Shown piece after piece: positions 28,036 to 41,382 of a DNA stretch of 64,000 bases. The stretch is from Parasphingorhabdus flavimaris (lineage in GTDB: Bacteria > Pseudomonadota > Alphaproteobacteria > Sphingomonadales > Sphingomonadaceae). The notes below the pieces were generated by a model. It had not been told where the DNA came from and ran no database searches. It was given only the letters and a program-made list of their open reading frames with translations. The stretch lies in the NCBI RefSeq assembly GCF_013371215.1, contig NZ_JABWMH010000002.1, forward strand, positions 372,001-436,000, in the 5' to 3' direction. Numbering within the stretch: the first letter of the stretch is position 1; the number at the start of each line of letters is the position of its first letter. Position numbers and translations under genes: made by a program.

Positions 28036-28063
28036 CTATAACAATGTCATTTGCGTCCCGCAA
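28036..28063 (-). promoter_or_regulatory. Candidate promoter of tRNA-Asn
   Basis: On the minus strand TTGCGG (28063-28058) and TTATAG (28041-28036) are 16 bases apart, about 40 bases before the mature tRNA 5' end. It lies between the nadK stop and the tRNA. Confidence 0.4.
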
Positions 28064-28067
28064 GCCA

Positions 28068-28841
28068 TCAAACAACAAATTGTTCCATGGCGATGCGATC
28101 GTCCAGTGCATGTTCCGGATCGAACAGCATTGTGAGTGACTGGGCGCGGTCGATCGCGACCTTCACGCAACTGACATCACGGACTTCCTGTTGATCGCCA
28201 ACCGCACTAACTGGCCGTTTTTCGGGGTTGAGAACGCGAATGGTGATTTCCATCTTGTCCGGCAAAATTGCTCCCTTCCATCGACGTGGCCGAAAGGGAC
28301 TGATCGGAGTCAGTGCCAAAAGATTGCAGGTCAATGGCAAGATTGGACCATTGGCGGACAGATTATAGGCGGTGGAGCCGGCAGGCGTGGCAATAAGCAC
28401 ACCGTCGCACACCAGTTCTTCCATCATGATCCGGCCGTTGATCTCGATTTCCAGCTTGGCTGTCTGACGGGTTTCGCGCAAAAGCGATACTTCGTTGATC
28501 GCGGGCAGGGTGAATTTGGCTCCGGAAATGGTTTCCACTTCCATCTTGAGCGGCTTGACCTTGAATGCTCTGGCTTTGCGCAACCGCTCGCTGAGGTCGT
28601 CCATGTGCCAGTTGTTCATCAGGAAGCCCACGGTGCCCAAATTCATCCCATATACCGGCATGATGTTGCGGCGATTGAGCATCTGGTGCAGCGTTTGCAG
28701 CATGAACCCGTCACCGCCCAGCACAACGGCCTTGTCGGCCTCTTCTTCCGGGACCCAGTCGATCAATGGTTTCAGTTTTTCAGCGGCTTCCTGTGCCGGC
28801 TGGGTAGGCGACACGATCAGTGCCCATTTTGCTTCGCTCAT
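28068..28841 (-). CDS. nadK: NAD kinase
   Basis: Phosphorylates NAD to NADP with ATP. The 257-residue protein contains the kinase signature VVLGGDGFMLQTLH (about 39-52), NLGTVGFLMN, and the substrate segment DGVLIATPAGSTAYNLSANG. Its start overlaps the moaA stop by the ATGA pattern, so the two are translated from one message. NADPH supply and cofactor synthesis share no obvious pathway; the pairing may simply be positional. Confidence 0.95.
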   Translation of the reverse strand: MSEAKWALIVSPTQPAQEAAEKLKPLIDWVPEEEADKAVVLGGDGFMLQTLHQMLNRRNIMPVYGMNLGTVGFLMNNWHMDDLSERLRKARAFKVKPLKMEVETISGAKFTLPAINEVSLLRETRQTAKLEIEINGRIMMEELVCDGVLIATPAGSTAYNLSANGPILPLTCNLLALTPISPFRPRRWKGAILPDKMEITIRVLNPEKRPVSAVGDQQEVRDVSCVKVAIDRAQSLTMLFDPEHALDDRIAMEQFVV

Positions 28842-29824
28842 CCGCCCGTGACGTTCATGTGACGCTCCAATATCTCTGCGGACCCCTCCAGCTGAGCATT
28901 GAAATCATGCCGCAGCGGTTTAAGCCTTAGAGCCTGTTGGAGCAGTTGGTCAACGCTAGCGATACCGTCCTTGCGGACCGCCGCGCGCAAGTCGATATGG
29001 GCATTATGACCGAGGCACATATATATCTTGCCGTCGGTGGTGAGGCGGAGCCGGTTGCAGCCATCGCAGAAATTATTGCTGAGCGGCGTAATCAGGCCAA
29101 GTCGCAGACCTAGCGGTTCGACCGATACATAACGCGCCGGGCCCGCGCTGCGATGAGCGATGGGAGCAATGCTATAATGATCCCTCAAGGGGGCCAGAAA
29201 CTCATCGGCTGAAATATGCGCAAGCTTCCTGTCTGCCCCCACGTCGCCCAGCGGCATGCTCTCGATAATCGTCAGATCATGACCGTTTTTCGCGCAATAT
29301 TCCACCATGGGTAAAAGGTCCGCTTCATTGAAGTCGCGGACCGCAACCATATTGATCTTTACCCGGATGCCAGCTGATTTGGCAGATTCGATGCCATCGA
29401 GTACGACATTCGCATCGGCGCCACGCGTAATTTCCGAAAAGCGGTCAGGATCAAGCGTGTCCATGCTGACATTGATTCGCCGCATTCCGTGAGCCGCGAG
29501 ATGGTCAGCATATTCGGTGAGCAAGGAGCCGTTGGTCGTGAGAGTCAATTCTTCCAGCTCGCCGGTCGCCACTTTTCGGCCAAGCCGCTGGATCACATCT
29601 TTCATGTCCCGTCTGACTAGTGGCTCGCCGCCGGTCAGCCGGATCTTGCGGATACCGTGACTGATGAACCGTTCGGCAATAAGGGTAATTTCTTCCAACG
29701 TCAGAAGCTCCGACTTTGGCATGAATGTCATCTTCTCGGACATGCAATATTGGCAGCGGAAATTGCATCGGTCGGTGACCGAAATGCGAAGATAATCAAT
29801 TTTGCGTCCGAAACCGTCTTGCAT
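28838..29824 (-). CDS. moaA: MoaA, GTP 3',8-cyclase (molybdenum cofactor step 1)
   Basis: Radical SAM enzyme that with MoaC converts GTP to cyclic pyranopterin phosphate. The 328-residue protein starts at the ATG at 29824 (MQDGFGRKIDYLRIS), which places the SAM cluster motif CNFRCQYC at Cys20, Cys24 and Cys27. The second cluster is in CDGCNRLRLTTDGKIYMC, and the protein ends with the functionally important GG. An upstream extension of the frame is unconserved and overlaps the divergent promoter region. nadK follows directly. Confidence 0.95.
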   Translation of the reverse strand: MQDGFGRKIDYLRISVTDRCNFRCQYCMSEKMTFMPKSELLTLEEITLIAERFISHGIRKIRLTGGEPLVRRDMKDVIQRLGRKVATGELEELTLTTNGSLLTEYADHLAAHGMRRINVSMDTLDPDRFSEITRGADANVVLDGIESAKSAGIRVKINMVAVRDFNEADLLPMVEYCAKNGHDLTIIESMPLGDVGADRKLAHISADEFLAPLRDHYSIAPIAHRSAGPARYVSVEPLGLRLGLITPLSNNFCDGCNRLRLTTDGKIYMCLGHNAHIDLRAAVRKDGIASVDQLLQQALRLKPLRHDFNAQLEGSAEILERHMNVTGG

Positions 29825-30139
29825 TGAGCGCCTCACGTTGATTGAATGCTGAAAGGCTAGCGTTTTCCTAATGCTCAGGCAACGCCCTATAAAGGTTTTG
29901 CTGCTACGGAAGTCATGGTCGATCGCCAGAAAACCGGTGTTACGGCGCCCAGTTAAAGGAGCTTCGAGGTTCACGAATTATCCATCCTGCCGACGCATCC
30001 GGTAGAATTCAGAAATCTGTTTCTGCTTTCGTTCCAAGAGCGCGATCCGCTGGCCTCTCAAATTGCGTCTTTCGGGTGGCGGGTTCATTCTGCCCGCAGA
30101 CTGGACAATCTGGGCGCACGGTTTTTTTCGGCCGGAGCG

Positions 30140-32001
30140 ATGATTGCCGTGATCGATGTTCGCGGAGCAGAAAATGACGGCTTGACGGCCATTGCAGAAC
30201 TTGCCTCGACGGCCACTGAAGGCGGGGTCGCGATATTGGTGTTGGTTGACAGTAGCCAGAATGTACAGATTCTTGAACAATGTTTTGAATCGGGTGCAAC
30301 CCATTATCTGGATTTTGCCGATTCCGGAGCGAATCTCGCCCAGGCAATCAAATATGCCTATCGCTATGCCGAGAATTTCCGCGGCGGAGCGGAACGCACG
30401 AGTCACGAACATTCGATGCTCACATTTGCAGATTTGCAATGGTCGATGACATTAGGCCCCGTCCGTGAATATTGGATCAGTGAAAGTCTGAGGATGGCGG
30501 CGAGCGAGATTGATTTCGGGCGATATCCTGCCACCGGAATATATCGTAATCTATCGAGCGAAGAGCGGAAGCGCGTGCGGGGTGCCATGGGACGTCTGCG
30601 CGATGGTGCCAGACAGGCTGCGGTTCCTCACCGATTCAAAGGCCGGGCAGTGATCCATCATCTGCACGAAGCCGAGGGAAGAATTTTTGGTAGAATCGAA
30701 TATCTTGCCGACAATGAAGAAGTCGACGATTGGCGCGGCCGGGACTTGCTTTCCGGGCTGCGGAATACAGCTGCCGCCCGCACCTGGGTGAGGGAGAAGC
30801 TGGAGGCCGGGAAACCGCTGACCTTGATCGCGATCGGCCTCAAAAACTTCCGCATGATCAATGCCGCGTTCGGACGGAATGTCGGCGATCAACTGCTGCG
30901 CATTGTCGGGCACAGGCTGATGGATCAGACGCAGCGGTTATATGCCGGCTCGCAGATTGTTGCGCGTCTGGACGGTCAGAATTTCCTGATCGCATTGGCA
31001 GATATCCACAGCAGCGAGATTTCGGCTTTTGCGAATGATCTGTTTGATAGCGTCTTTTCCGATCTGCAATGGGAGGGGCGACCAATCCATCTCGTTGCGC
31101 GGGCCGGGGTGGCGATAGGGCATAAGGATTCGAGCGAAAAAACGTTGATCAGAAAAGCAGTATTGGCGCTTGCAGAAGCGACCGCGGCCGACGCTCTGCC
31201 GATAAAGTTCAGCTCCGTTTCCGAAGCAGATGTGCATTTTGAGGAATTGCTGGAAATTCAATTGGCCGGAGCGATGGGGCGCGGCGAAATTGTCATCGCG
31301 TTTCAACCGCAATTGAGAGTGGCCACCGGACAACTCACAGGCGCTGAGGCTCTGGCTCGCTGGGAGCATCCTGAATATGGGCTGTTGGGTGCATCCACCT
31401 TGTTCTCGGTCGCCGAACGCGCCGGGGTGATGGAATCGCTTTCCACGCAAATTCATAAACAGGCACTGACGCTGGCCGCCAACTGGCCAGAGAGTCTCGG
31501 TTTCTTGAGTCTTTCGTTAAACGTCACAGCTGGCGATCTGGCTGCAGCATCTTTTGACGTCGATATTCTGGCACAGGTCGAAGCCGCTGGTTTTGAAGCG
31601 GAACGCCTGACTATCGAAATCACGGAATCGGAACTGATCGGAAACCTGTCGGCATCTGCCGATACGTTGCAGCGGCTGAGGTCCGCAGGCGTTCGCATTG
31701 CGATTGACGATTTCGGGACCGGTTACAGCAGCCTCTCCTATCTAAAGCAGTTGCCTGTCGATTATCTGAAGATCGATAGCGGGCTGACCAGCGATATCAG
31801 CGGCTCGCCGAAGGACCAGGTGGTGGTGCGGTCGATAATCGACATGGCTCACAGCCTGAATCTGGGTGTCATCGCCGAAGGGGTTGAAACCGAATCCCAA
31901 CTCGATATCCTGATCGAGCAGGAGTGTGAATATTTCCAGGGCTTCCTCCGATCCGGGCCGCTGTCACCGGATGAATTTGAAGCTTTCGCACTGCGCAGCA
32001 A

Positions 32002-32005
<4 letters not shown>
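30140..32005 (+). CDS. EAL-domain c-di-GMP phosphodiesterase with degenerate GGDEF; start uncertain
   Basis: Order from ATG 30140: a receiver-like segment (1-95), a degenerate GGDEF domain (about 195-340; signature site reads DGQNF at 278-282, so no cyclase activity expected) and a complete EAL domain (about 375-615) with EALARW (Glu403), IDDFGTGYSSL (Asp523, Asp524) and IAEGVETE. It should hydrolyse c-di-GMP to pGpG. The ATG at 30140 cuts into the receiver-like fold; coding sequence continues upstream to at least 29957, but an in-frame TAA at 29954-29956 separates it from an in-frame ATG at 29915. Hence it could be truncated, mutated or non-AUG started. Confidence 0.8.
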
Positions 32006-35472
<3,467 letters not shown>

Positions 35473-35505
35473 GTTCAATGGGCTTTTGGAAATGGGAGAG
35501 GGGGG

Positions 35506-35772
35506 CTATTTTGTCGCGTCAATATAATCGAGTCGCTGCATGACATCCATTTGCGGACCGGCAAAAACTTCCGGAACCGGCTGCGTTCCAATCGCCCAGG
35601 CCATCACATCCACATCATCTTCGACGAGCAGACTTTCGAACCAGTCGATTTCCGTATCCGACCAGCCTTGACTGTAGCGATCGAAAAATCCGCCGATCAG
35701 GAAATCGGCTTCCCGGGTTCCGCGATGCCATGCGCGAAATTGAAGCCTTTTCAGCTTTGTTTCGCGGTCCAT
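35506..35772 (-). CDS. sdhE: SdhE, FAD assembly factor for succinate dehydrogenase
   Basis: Small chaperone that promotes covalent flavinylation of SdhA. The 88-residue protein has the defining RGxxE motif (Arg17, Gly18, Glu21 in HRGTREAD) and the length of the family. It begins with a GGAGC ribosome site and is followed 33 bases later by mfd on the same strand. The divergent recG starts 60 bases away; the recG-sdhE-mfd arrangement is common in alphaproteobacteria. Confidence 0.92.
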   Translation of the reverse strand: MDRETKLKRLQFRAWHRGTREADFLIGGFFDRYSQGWSDTEIDWFESLLVEDDVDVMAWAIGTQPVPEVFAGPQMDVMQRLDYIDATK

Positions 35773-35831
35773 AATTGCTGCTCCAACTTGGCTGGCATAA
35801 TGCGCCAGCGACGGTATAAAGGCGGATAGAC

Positions 35832-37889
35832 ATGCGGCCCGAGATACTCAATCCATTATTTGGCGAAACCCAGTCGCTCAAGGGCGTCGGCAAGGCTCTG
35901 GCCAAGCCGCTGGAGAAGCTGCGACTGATGCGGATCAAGGATCTGCTTTATCATCAGCCGAGCTACTGGATGCAGCGGAAACGGGTCAAGGAGCTTGACG
36001 AGATTGACGTCGGCGAGACGATTATCGTTCAGGTGACACCCGTCGACTACCGCAGCGGCGGACCACGCAGTCCGCTGAGGGTGAACGCAACAGATGATGC
36101 CGGCAACTATATCAGTCTGACTTTCTTCGGGCGGAACCCGGGTTGGCCGAAAAAATTACTGCCGCTCGGTGAACCAAAAATCATTTCGGGCAAGCTCGAG
36201 CGCTATGGCGACGAGCTGCAGATCGTCCACCCCGACCAGATACTCGAGCCGGAACAGGTCGACAGCATTGCACTGTTGGAGCCGATCTATCCCTTGTCGG
36301 ACGGGCTGGGCAATGTCCGGATGCGTCAGCTGACCGCGCAAGCGCTCGCGCTTGCGCCGGAATTGCCGGAATGGGTAGAGCCAAGCCAGCTTGCAGCGAA
36401 GAAATGGAAGAGTTGGAAGGATAGTATCACTGCTCTCCACAGTGCGGAAGGCGAGGGTGCCAATGATCGACTGGCCTATGACGAGGTTTTTGCCAATCAA
36501 CTGGCCTTCATGCTGGTCCGTGCCAGCAACCGCAGCAAGAAAGGCATCTCGATTGAGGGGGACGGGCGCCTGCGAGACCAGTTGAAACTGCCGTTTGAAC
36601 TGACCAATGCCCAGAAACGCTGTATCGGCGAAATCGAGGGGGACCTCGCGCAAACTGCTCCGATGCTGAGATTGCTGCAGGGCGATGTTGGCTCGGGAAA
36701 GACGCTGGTGGCGTTGATGGCGCTGCTCTCCGCTGTAGAAGCCGGATATCAGGGCGCGTTTCTGGCTCCGACAGAAATACTGGCGCGTCAGCATTATGAA
36801 GGTCTGCAGAAATTGCTGAACGGCCTTCCGGTCAATCTCGCGATCCTCACCGGACGCGACAAGGGCAAGATTCGCGAAGCGACCCTGATGGGATTGATGG
36901 ATGGTTCGATCGATATTCTGATCGGGACCCATGCAATTTTTCAGGAGCAGGTGCGGTACAAGAATCTGGCTGTCGCAGTCATTGACGAACAGCATAAATT
37001 CGGTGTTTCCCAGCGGCTCATGCTGACTCAAAAAGCAGAGAGAACCCCGCATCTTCTGGCAATGACCGCCACGCCGATACCGCGGACCCTGACGCTAAGC
37101 CAATATGGTGAAATGGATGTCTCCCGTATCGATGAACTGCCACCGGGCAGGCAAACCATCGATACGAGCGTGGTCTCGGGAGCGCGTATGGCCGACATCG
37201 TGGACGGGCTTGCACGTCATATCGCTGCCGGTGGCCAGGCTTATTGGGTCTGCCCGCTGGTCGAAGAGAGTGAGAAGAGCGATCTAGCGGCGGCGGAGGA
37301 GCGCGCAGCCAGCCTGCAAACGCGTTTTGGCGATCAGGTCGGGCTGGTTCACGGCCGGATGAAGGGGCCTGAGAAAGACCTCGTGATGGGTCGTTTTCAG
37401 CGCGACGAAATCAAGATTCTGGTGGCCACGACGGTCATCGAAGTGGGGGTCGATGTTCCGAACGCCAGTCTGATGATCATCGAGGCGGCTGATCGCTTCG
37501 GTCTCGCCCAATTGCACCAGTTGCGCGGTCGTGTCGGGCGGGGAAGCGTCAAATCGAACTGTCTGCTGATTCGTGGCGATACGCTGAGCGAGACCGCGCG
37601 AGCCCGTCTTTCGCTGATGCGCGAGACCAATGACGGCTTTCGGATCGCCGAGGAAGACCTCCGCTTGCGCGGGGCGGGTGAATTATTGGGCACACGCCAA
37701 TCGGGCGACGCCGGCTTTCGGGTTGCAACGCCGGCTCAAGTAAACGAGCTTATCGGGCCTGCGACGGACGATGCCCGGCTGCTCCTGGACCGCGATGGTG
37801 GATTGGACAGCGAGCGAGGGCAGGCTGCGCGGATAGCGCTTTATCTGTTCGAGCGCGACTGGGGCGTCAGCCTGCTGCGCAGCGGATGA
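35832..37889 (+). CDS. recG: RecG, replication-fork-remodelling helicase
   Basis: Double-strand DNA translocase that regresses stalled forks and processes Holliday junctions. The 685-residue protein has the N-terminal wedge/OB-fold domain (about 1-230), motif I GDVGSGKTLVAL (284-295), motif II IDEQHKFGV (384-392), and later TATPIPRTL and QLRGRVGRG. The length is normal. It ends 16 bases before the convergent PilZ gene. Confidence 0.96.
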   Translation: MRPEILNPLFGETQSLKGVGKALAKPLEKLRLMRIKDLLYHQPSYWMQRKRVKELDEIDVGETIIVQVTPVDYRSGGPRSPLRVNATDDAGNYISLTFFGRNPGWPKKLLPLGEPKIISGKLERYGDELQIVHPDQILEPEQVDSIALLEPIYPLSDGLGNVRMRQLTAQALALAPELPEWVEPSQLAAKKWKSWKDSITALHSAEGEGANDRLAYDEVFANQLAFMLVRASNRSKKGISIEGDGRLRDQLKLPFELTNAQKRCIGEIEGDLAQTAPMLRLLQGDVGSGKTLVALMALLSAVEAGYQGAFLAPTEILARQHYEGLQKLLNGLPVNLAILTGRDKGKIREATLMGLMDGSIDILIGTHAIFQEQVRYKNLAVAVIDEQHKFGVSQRLMLTQKAERTPHLLAMTATPIPRTLTLSQYGEMDVSRIDELPPGRQTIDTSVVSGARMADIVDGLARHIAAGGQAYWVCPLVEESEKSDLAAAEERAASLQTRFGDQVGLVHGRMKGPEKDLVMGRFQRDEIKILVATTVIEVGVDVPNASLMIIEAADRFGLAQLHQLRGRVGRGSVKSNCLLIRGDTLSETARARLSLMRETNDGFRIAEEDLRLRGAGELLGTRQSGDAGFRVATPAQVNELIGPATDDARLLLDRDGGLDSERGQAARIALYLFERDWGVSLLRSG

Positions 37890-37905
37890 AAGCTGGGGCC
37901 GGGTT

Positions 37906-38220
37906 CTAGAGGCTGTTGATCTTGTCGATCATTGCCACGAAATCGGGTTCGCGGATCACTCTTTCAAATTCAAAACCACAGCGGCCCTCGTGCGACCAGA
38001 CGAGATAGGCCTCGATCCGTCCAGTGACCGGCAATCGGACCGTTACCCTGTCGCCCTTCTCCATTTCCAGTATTTCGCCGACCATCAGGCCGTGTGCGGA
38101 AATATTGGTAATCCTGATCTGCTTCTCCTGGCCGGATTGAAATTCGCAAATTGTTTCAAAATCGACCGGAAAGCGAGTAGCGCGGCGCGGATCTGGCGAT
38201 GTGTTATGTACGCTAGTCAT
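37906..38220 (-). CDS. PilZ-domain c-di-GMP receptor protein
   Basis: Single-domain 104-residue PilZ protein. Both ligand motifs are intact: RxxxR (Arg12, Arg16 in RRATR) and [D/N]xSxxG (Asn39, Ser41, Gly44 in NISAHG), so c-di-GMP binding is likely. No membrane segment or extra domain, so it probably acts by binding a partner. The c-di-GMP phosphodiesterase gene lies 6 kb upstream. The output is unknown; motility, polysaccharide or pilus control are the usual ones. Confidence 0.9.
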   Translation of the reverse strand: MTSVHNTSPDPRRATRFPVDFETICEFQSGQEKQIRITNISAHGLMVGEILEMEKGDRVTVRLPVTGRIEAYLVWSHEGRCGFEFERVIREPDFVAMIDKINSL

Positions 38221-38314
38221 GTCGTGCGAACTCCCAAAAGGCTAGAATCCGACAATAACCAATGATTAAGAATAAAAGGTAAATGCTAGTAAACGGCTGG
38301 CGAAAGCTTTTGGG

Positions 38315-39544
38315 TCACGCCTTGCGCAGCAATCCATGCTTCTTCTTTCCGGCCGAAAGCTTCACGTCTTGGTCAGAGACGGACACCATATGTCCAGCAT
38401 CCTTGATCGGCTCGTCGTCCAGCCGGGCGCCGCCTCCTGCGATGAGCCTTTTCGCTTCACCTTTGGATGCGCAAAAGCCGATTTCAACCAAGGCGTCGAG
38501 CAAGGGTATTTCTCCGTTTTCGACGATGTGAACAGGCAGGTCGCCCCCGGCGCCGCCCTGCTCGAACGTCTTCTGGGCGGTCTCAGCGGCTTCCCTTGCG
38601 GCTTTTTCGCCATGCGCCATGGCGGTGGCGGCATCTGCAAGAACCTTCTTGGCTTCGTTGATTTCGGATCCCTGAAGCGATTCCAGGCGAGCGATTTCGT
38701 CGAGGTCGAGATCGGTGAACAAGCGCATGAACTTTCCGACATCCCGGTCATCGGTGTTGCGCCAGAATTGCCAGTAATCATAGGGAGACAGCCGGGCAGC
38801 ATTCAGCCAGATGGCGCCATCCACGGATTTGCCCATTTTCGAACCATCGGCCTTGGTTATCAACGGAGTGGTGACACCAAATAGCTCGGCCCCGTCAATC
38901 CGGCGACCCAGTTCAATTCCGTTGACGATATTGCCCCATTGGTCCGATCCGCCAAGCTGCAGTTTGCAACCATATTGGCGCGACAATTCTACAAAGTCAT
39001 AGGCTTGCAGAATCATATAGTTGAATTCGAGGAAGGTCAGCGGTTGCTCGCGTTCCAGCCTGAGTTTGACGGAATCAAAGGTCAGCATGCGATTGATCGT
39101 GAAATGGCGACCGACATCGCGCAAAAACGGGATATATTCGAGTTTGCTCAGCCAGTCGTCATTGTTGACCATGATCGCGTCGGTGGGGCCATCGCCGAAG
39201 GTCAGAAAATTCTCGAAGCTGTCGCGGATCTTGGCAAAGTTTGACTTGATACCTTCGTCATCAAGCAATTTGCGCATTTCGTCTTTGCCTGACGGATCGC
39301 CAACTTTGGTGGTTCCGCCGCCCATCAGAACAATCGGCTTATGTCCTGCCTGTTGCAGACGACGCAGCAGCATGATCTGGACCAGATTTCCGACGTGCAG
39401 TGAATCCGCGGTTACATCAAAACCGATGTAGCCCGGGATCACGCTTTTCATCGCGAGAGAATCCAATGCTGTCGCATCGGTTAACTGGTGGATATAGCCG
39501 CGATCATTTAGTAGACGCAGCAGATCAGATTGATAATTGGTCAT
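38315..39544 (-). CDS. tyrS: Tyrosyl-tRNA synthetase
   Basis: Class I synthetase charging tRNA-Tyr. I start at ATG 39544 ([12 protein letters not shown]), giving 409 residues. The HIGH motif reads HVGN (50-53), the KMSKS loop reads KMGKS (236-240), and a C-terminal S4 RNA-binding domain ends the protein. The nucleotide-binding GGSDQWGNI is intact. An open frame upstream is non-conserved and overlaps the divergent DOMON-like gene. Confidence 0.95.
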   Translation of the reverse strand: MTNYQSDLLRLLNDRGYIHQLTDATALDSLAMKSVIPGYIGFDVTADSLHVGNLVQIMLLRRLQQAGHKPIVLMGGGTTKVGDPSGKDEMRKLLDDEGIKSNFAKIRDSFENFLTFGDGPTDAIMVNNDDWLSKLEYIPFLRDVGRHFTINRMLTFDSVKLRLEREQPLTFLEFNYMILQAYDFVELSRQYGCKLQLGGSDQWGNIVNGIELGRRIDGAELFGVTTPLITKADGSKMGKSVDGAIWLNAARLSPYDYWQFWRNTDDRDVGKFMRLFTDLDLDEIARLESLQGSEINEAKKVLADAATAMAHGEKAAREAAETAQKTFEQGGAGGDLPVHIVENGEIPLLDALVEIGFCASKGEAKRLIAGGGARLDDEPIKDAGHMVSVSDQDVKLSAGKKKHGLLRKA

Positions 39545-39582
39545 GGATTGGTGCGTTACATGGGGACAACGAAAGTCGCAAT

Positions 39583-40128
39583 ATGCGTTTGAACTTGCAA
39601 TCCCACCCGATAACCCCGGTATCTGCCATCGACGACATTTTGGTCGAGTGGTCGATGTCCGAGACCGGTACAATCTGGCTGAGATATCATGCCTCCGGAA
39701 ATGTCGACGAAGTGAAGCTGCCGGATATTCAGGATCAGCCCGTGCGGATGGACAATCTGTGGGAAAGCACCTGTTTTGAACTATTCCTCAGCGAGCCGCG
39801 GAAACAGCGATACTGCGAATTCAATTTCTCCCCCTCGGGGCACTGGGCTGCCTATGGTTTTCCGCGTTATCGCGAATCAATGGAACCGCTCGCGCTCGTC
39901 CGGTCACCCGAGATATTCCTGGATTTCAGCGACTCGCATATTGCTCTCGAGGTGACCTTGGCACTGCCCGCTTCATGGGCACTGAAAGAACTCGATGCGG
40001 GCCTGTCCGCGGTCATTGAAATGCAGAATGGCGACAAATCACTCTGGGCTTTGGCGCATCCCGCGGCTAGGCCGGACTTCCATCACCGGGATGGATTTAC
40101 GCTCAAAATGGAGGCAGCGGAAGGTTGA
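39583..40128 (+). CDS. DOMON-like domain protein paired with a NamZ-like gene
   Basis: A 181-residue protein with no signal peptide, starting at ATG 39583 (MRLNLQSHP). The body reads as a beta-sandwich: [31 protein letters not shown] and the later ALEVTLALP strands resemble the DOMON-like proteins I know from sphingomonads. Such folds bind haem or sugars in other proteins; here no ligand residue can be named. The TGA stop overlaps the ATG of the NamZ-like gene, so the two are probably translated together. A longer upstream frame exists but overlaps tyrS. Confidence 0.65.
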   Translation: MRLNLQSHPITPVSAIDDILVEWSMSETGTIWLRYHASGNVDEVKLPDIQDQPVRMDNLWESTCFELFLSEPRKQRYCEFNFSPSGHWAAYGFPRYRESMEPLALVRSPEIFLDFSDSHIALEVTLALPASWALKELDAGLSAVIEMQNGDKSLWALAHPAARPDFHHRDGFTLKMEAAEG

Positions 40129-41324
40129 TGAAATTTGGTATAGACAGGCTGATCGAAGACGCGGATTTGCGGCGGCCGCTGGCTGGAAAGCGGGTCGCAC
40201 TGCTTGCACATCCCGCTTCGGTGACGCGCGATCTCGTGCACAGTCTGGACGCATTGTCTGCGATCGACGGAATCAACATAACAGCCGCTTTCGGTCCCCA
40301 GCACGGCCTGCGCGGTGACAAGCAGGATAATATGATCGAGTCGCCGGATTACAATGATCCGGTTCACGATATTCCGGTGTTCAGTCTTTATGGCGAAGTG
40401 CGGCAACCGACGGGCCAGTCGATGGGGACATTAGATGTCATCCTGATCGATCTTCAGGATCTGGGCTGCCGCATCTATACGTTCATCACCACGCTGCGCT
40501 ATATGTTGGAGGCCGCTGCAGAGCACGGCAAGACGGTCTGGGTACTGGACCGGCCCAATCCGGCAGGGAGGCCTATCGAGGGGACGCTGCTGGAAGAAGG
40601 ATGGGAAAGTTTCGTCGGGGCAGGACCGATGCCCATGCGACACGGGCTGACCATGGGCGAAATGGGACGCTGGATGGTGAGCCATTTCAACCTCGACGTG
40701 GATTATCAGGTTATCGAAATGCAGGGGTGGCAGCCGGAGGGTCCGGGCTCCGGCTGGCCGACAGACCGTATCTGGATCAATCCGAGCCCCAATGCTCCAA
40801 ACGTCAATATGGCGAGAGCCTATGCCGGCACGGTCATGCTCGAAGGGACTACGCTATCCGAGGGTCGCGGAACCACGCGGCCATTGGAGCTGTTCGGCGC
40901 CCCGGATATCGATGCGCGAGCGGTCATTGCGGAAATGCGACGAAAGGCACCGCAATGGTTGAAAGGCTGTGCGCTCCGGGAAATATGGTTTGAACCAACC
41001 TTCCACAAGCATCAGGGCCAGCTGTGCAACGGTGTCCAGATTCATGCCGAGGGCCCTGTATACGATCACCAGGGATTCCGACCATGGCGACTTCAGGCGC
41101 TGGCGCTGAAAGCCATTAGAAAACTCTATTTCGGATATGAGCTGTGGCGCGATTTCCCATATGAATATGAGGAAGGGCGGTTGGCTTTCGATGTGATCAA
41201 CGGCGGGCCATCGCTGCGGGAATGGATCGACAATCCGTCTTCAATCGCCAACGATCTGGAGGCCATCGCCGCACCGGACGAGCGATTGTGGGGCCAGATG
41301 CTGGGGGATTTCCTGCTTTACTGA
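40128..41324 (+). CDS. NamZ/DUF1343 family exo-N-acetylmuramidase-like protein
   Basis: Relative of NamZ, which removes MurNAc from the non-reducing ends of peptidoglycan fragments. The 398-residue protein opens with MKFGIDRL and shows family blocks: LLAHPASVTRD, AFGPQHGLRGDKQDNM, PVFSLYGEVRQPT, DLQDLGCRIYTF, and VLDRPNPAGRP. There is no signal peptide, whereas secreted NamZ enzymes have one; this copy would act in the cytoplasm. Released MurNAc could feed the AmgK-MurU route encoded 28 kb upstream. The family call is good; activity is inferred. Confidence 0.82.
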   Translation: MKFGIDRLIEDADLRRPLAGKRVALLAHPASVTRDLVHSLDALSAIDGINITAAFGPQHGLRGDKQDNMIESPDYNDPVHDIPVFSLYGEVRQPTGQSMGTLDVILIDLQDLGCRIYTFITTLRYMLEAAAEHGKTVWVLDRPNPAGRPIEGTLLEEGWESFVGAGPMPMRHGLTMGEMGRWMVSHFNLDVDYQVIEMQGWQPEGPGSGWPTDRIWINPSPNAPNVNMARAYAGTVMLEGTTLSEGRGTTRPLELFGAPDIDARAVIAEMRRKAPQWLKGCALREIWFEPTFHKHQGQLCNGVQIHAEGPVYDHQGFRPWRLQALALKAIRKLYFGYELWRDFPYEYEEGRLAFDVINGGPSLREWIDNPSSIANDLEAIAAPDERLWGQMLGDFLLY

Positions 41325-41382
41325 CTATGCTGCACTGCAACATCTTTATTGCATTCGCCGGAAAATCTGCTAATCGGCAATC

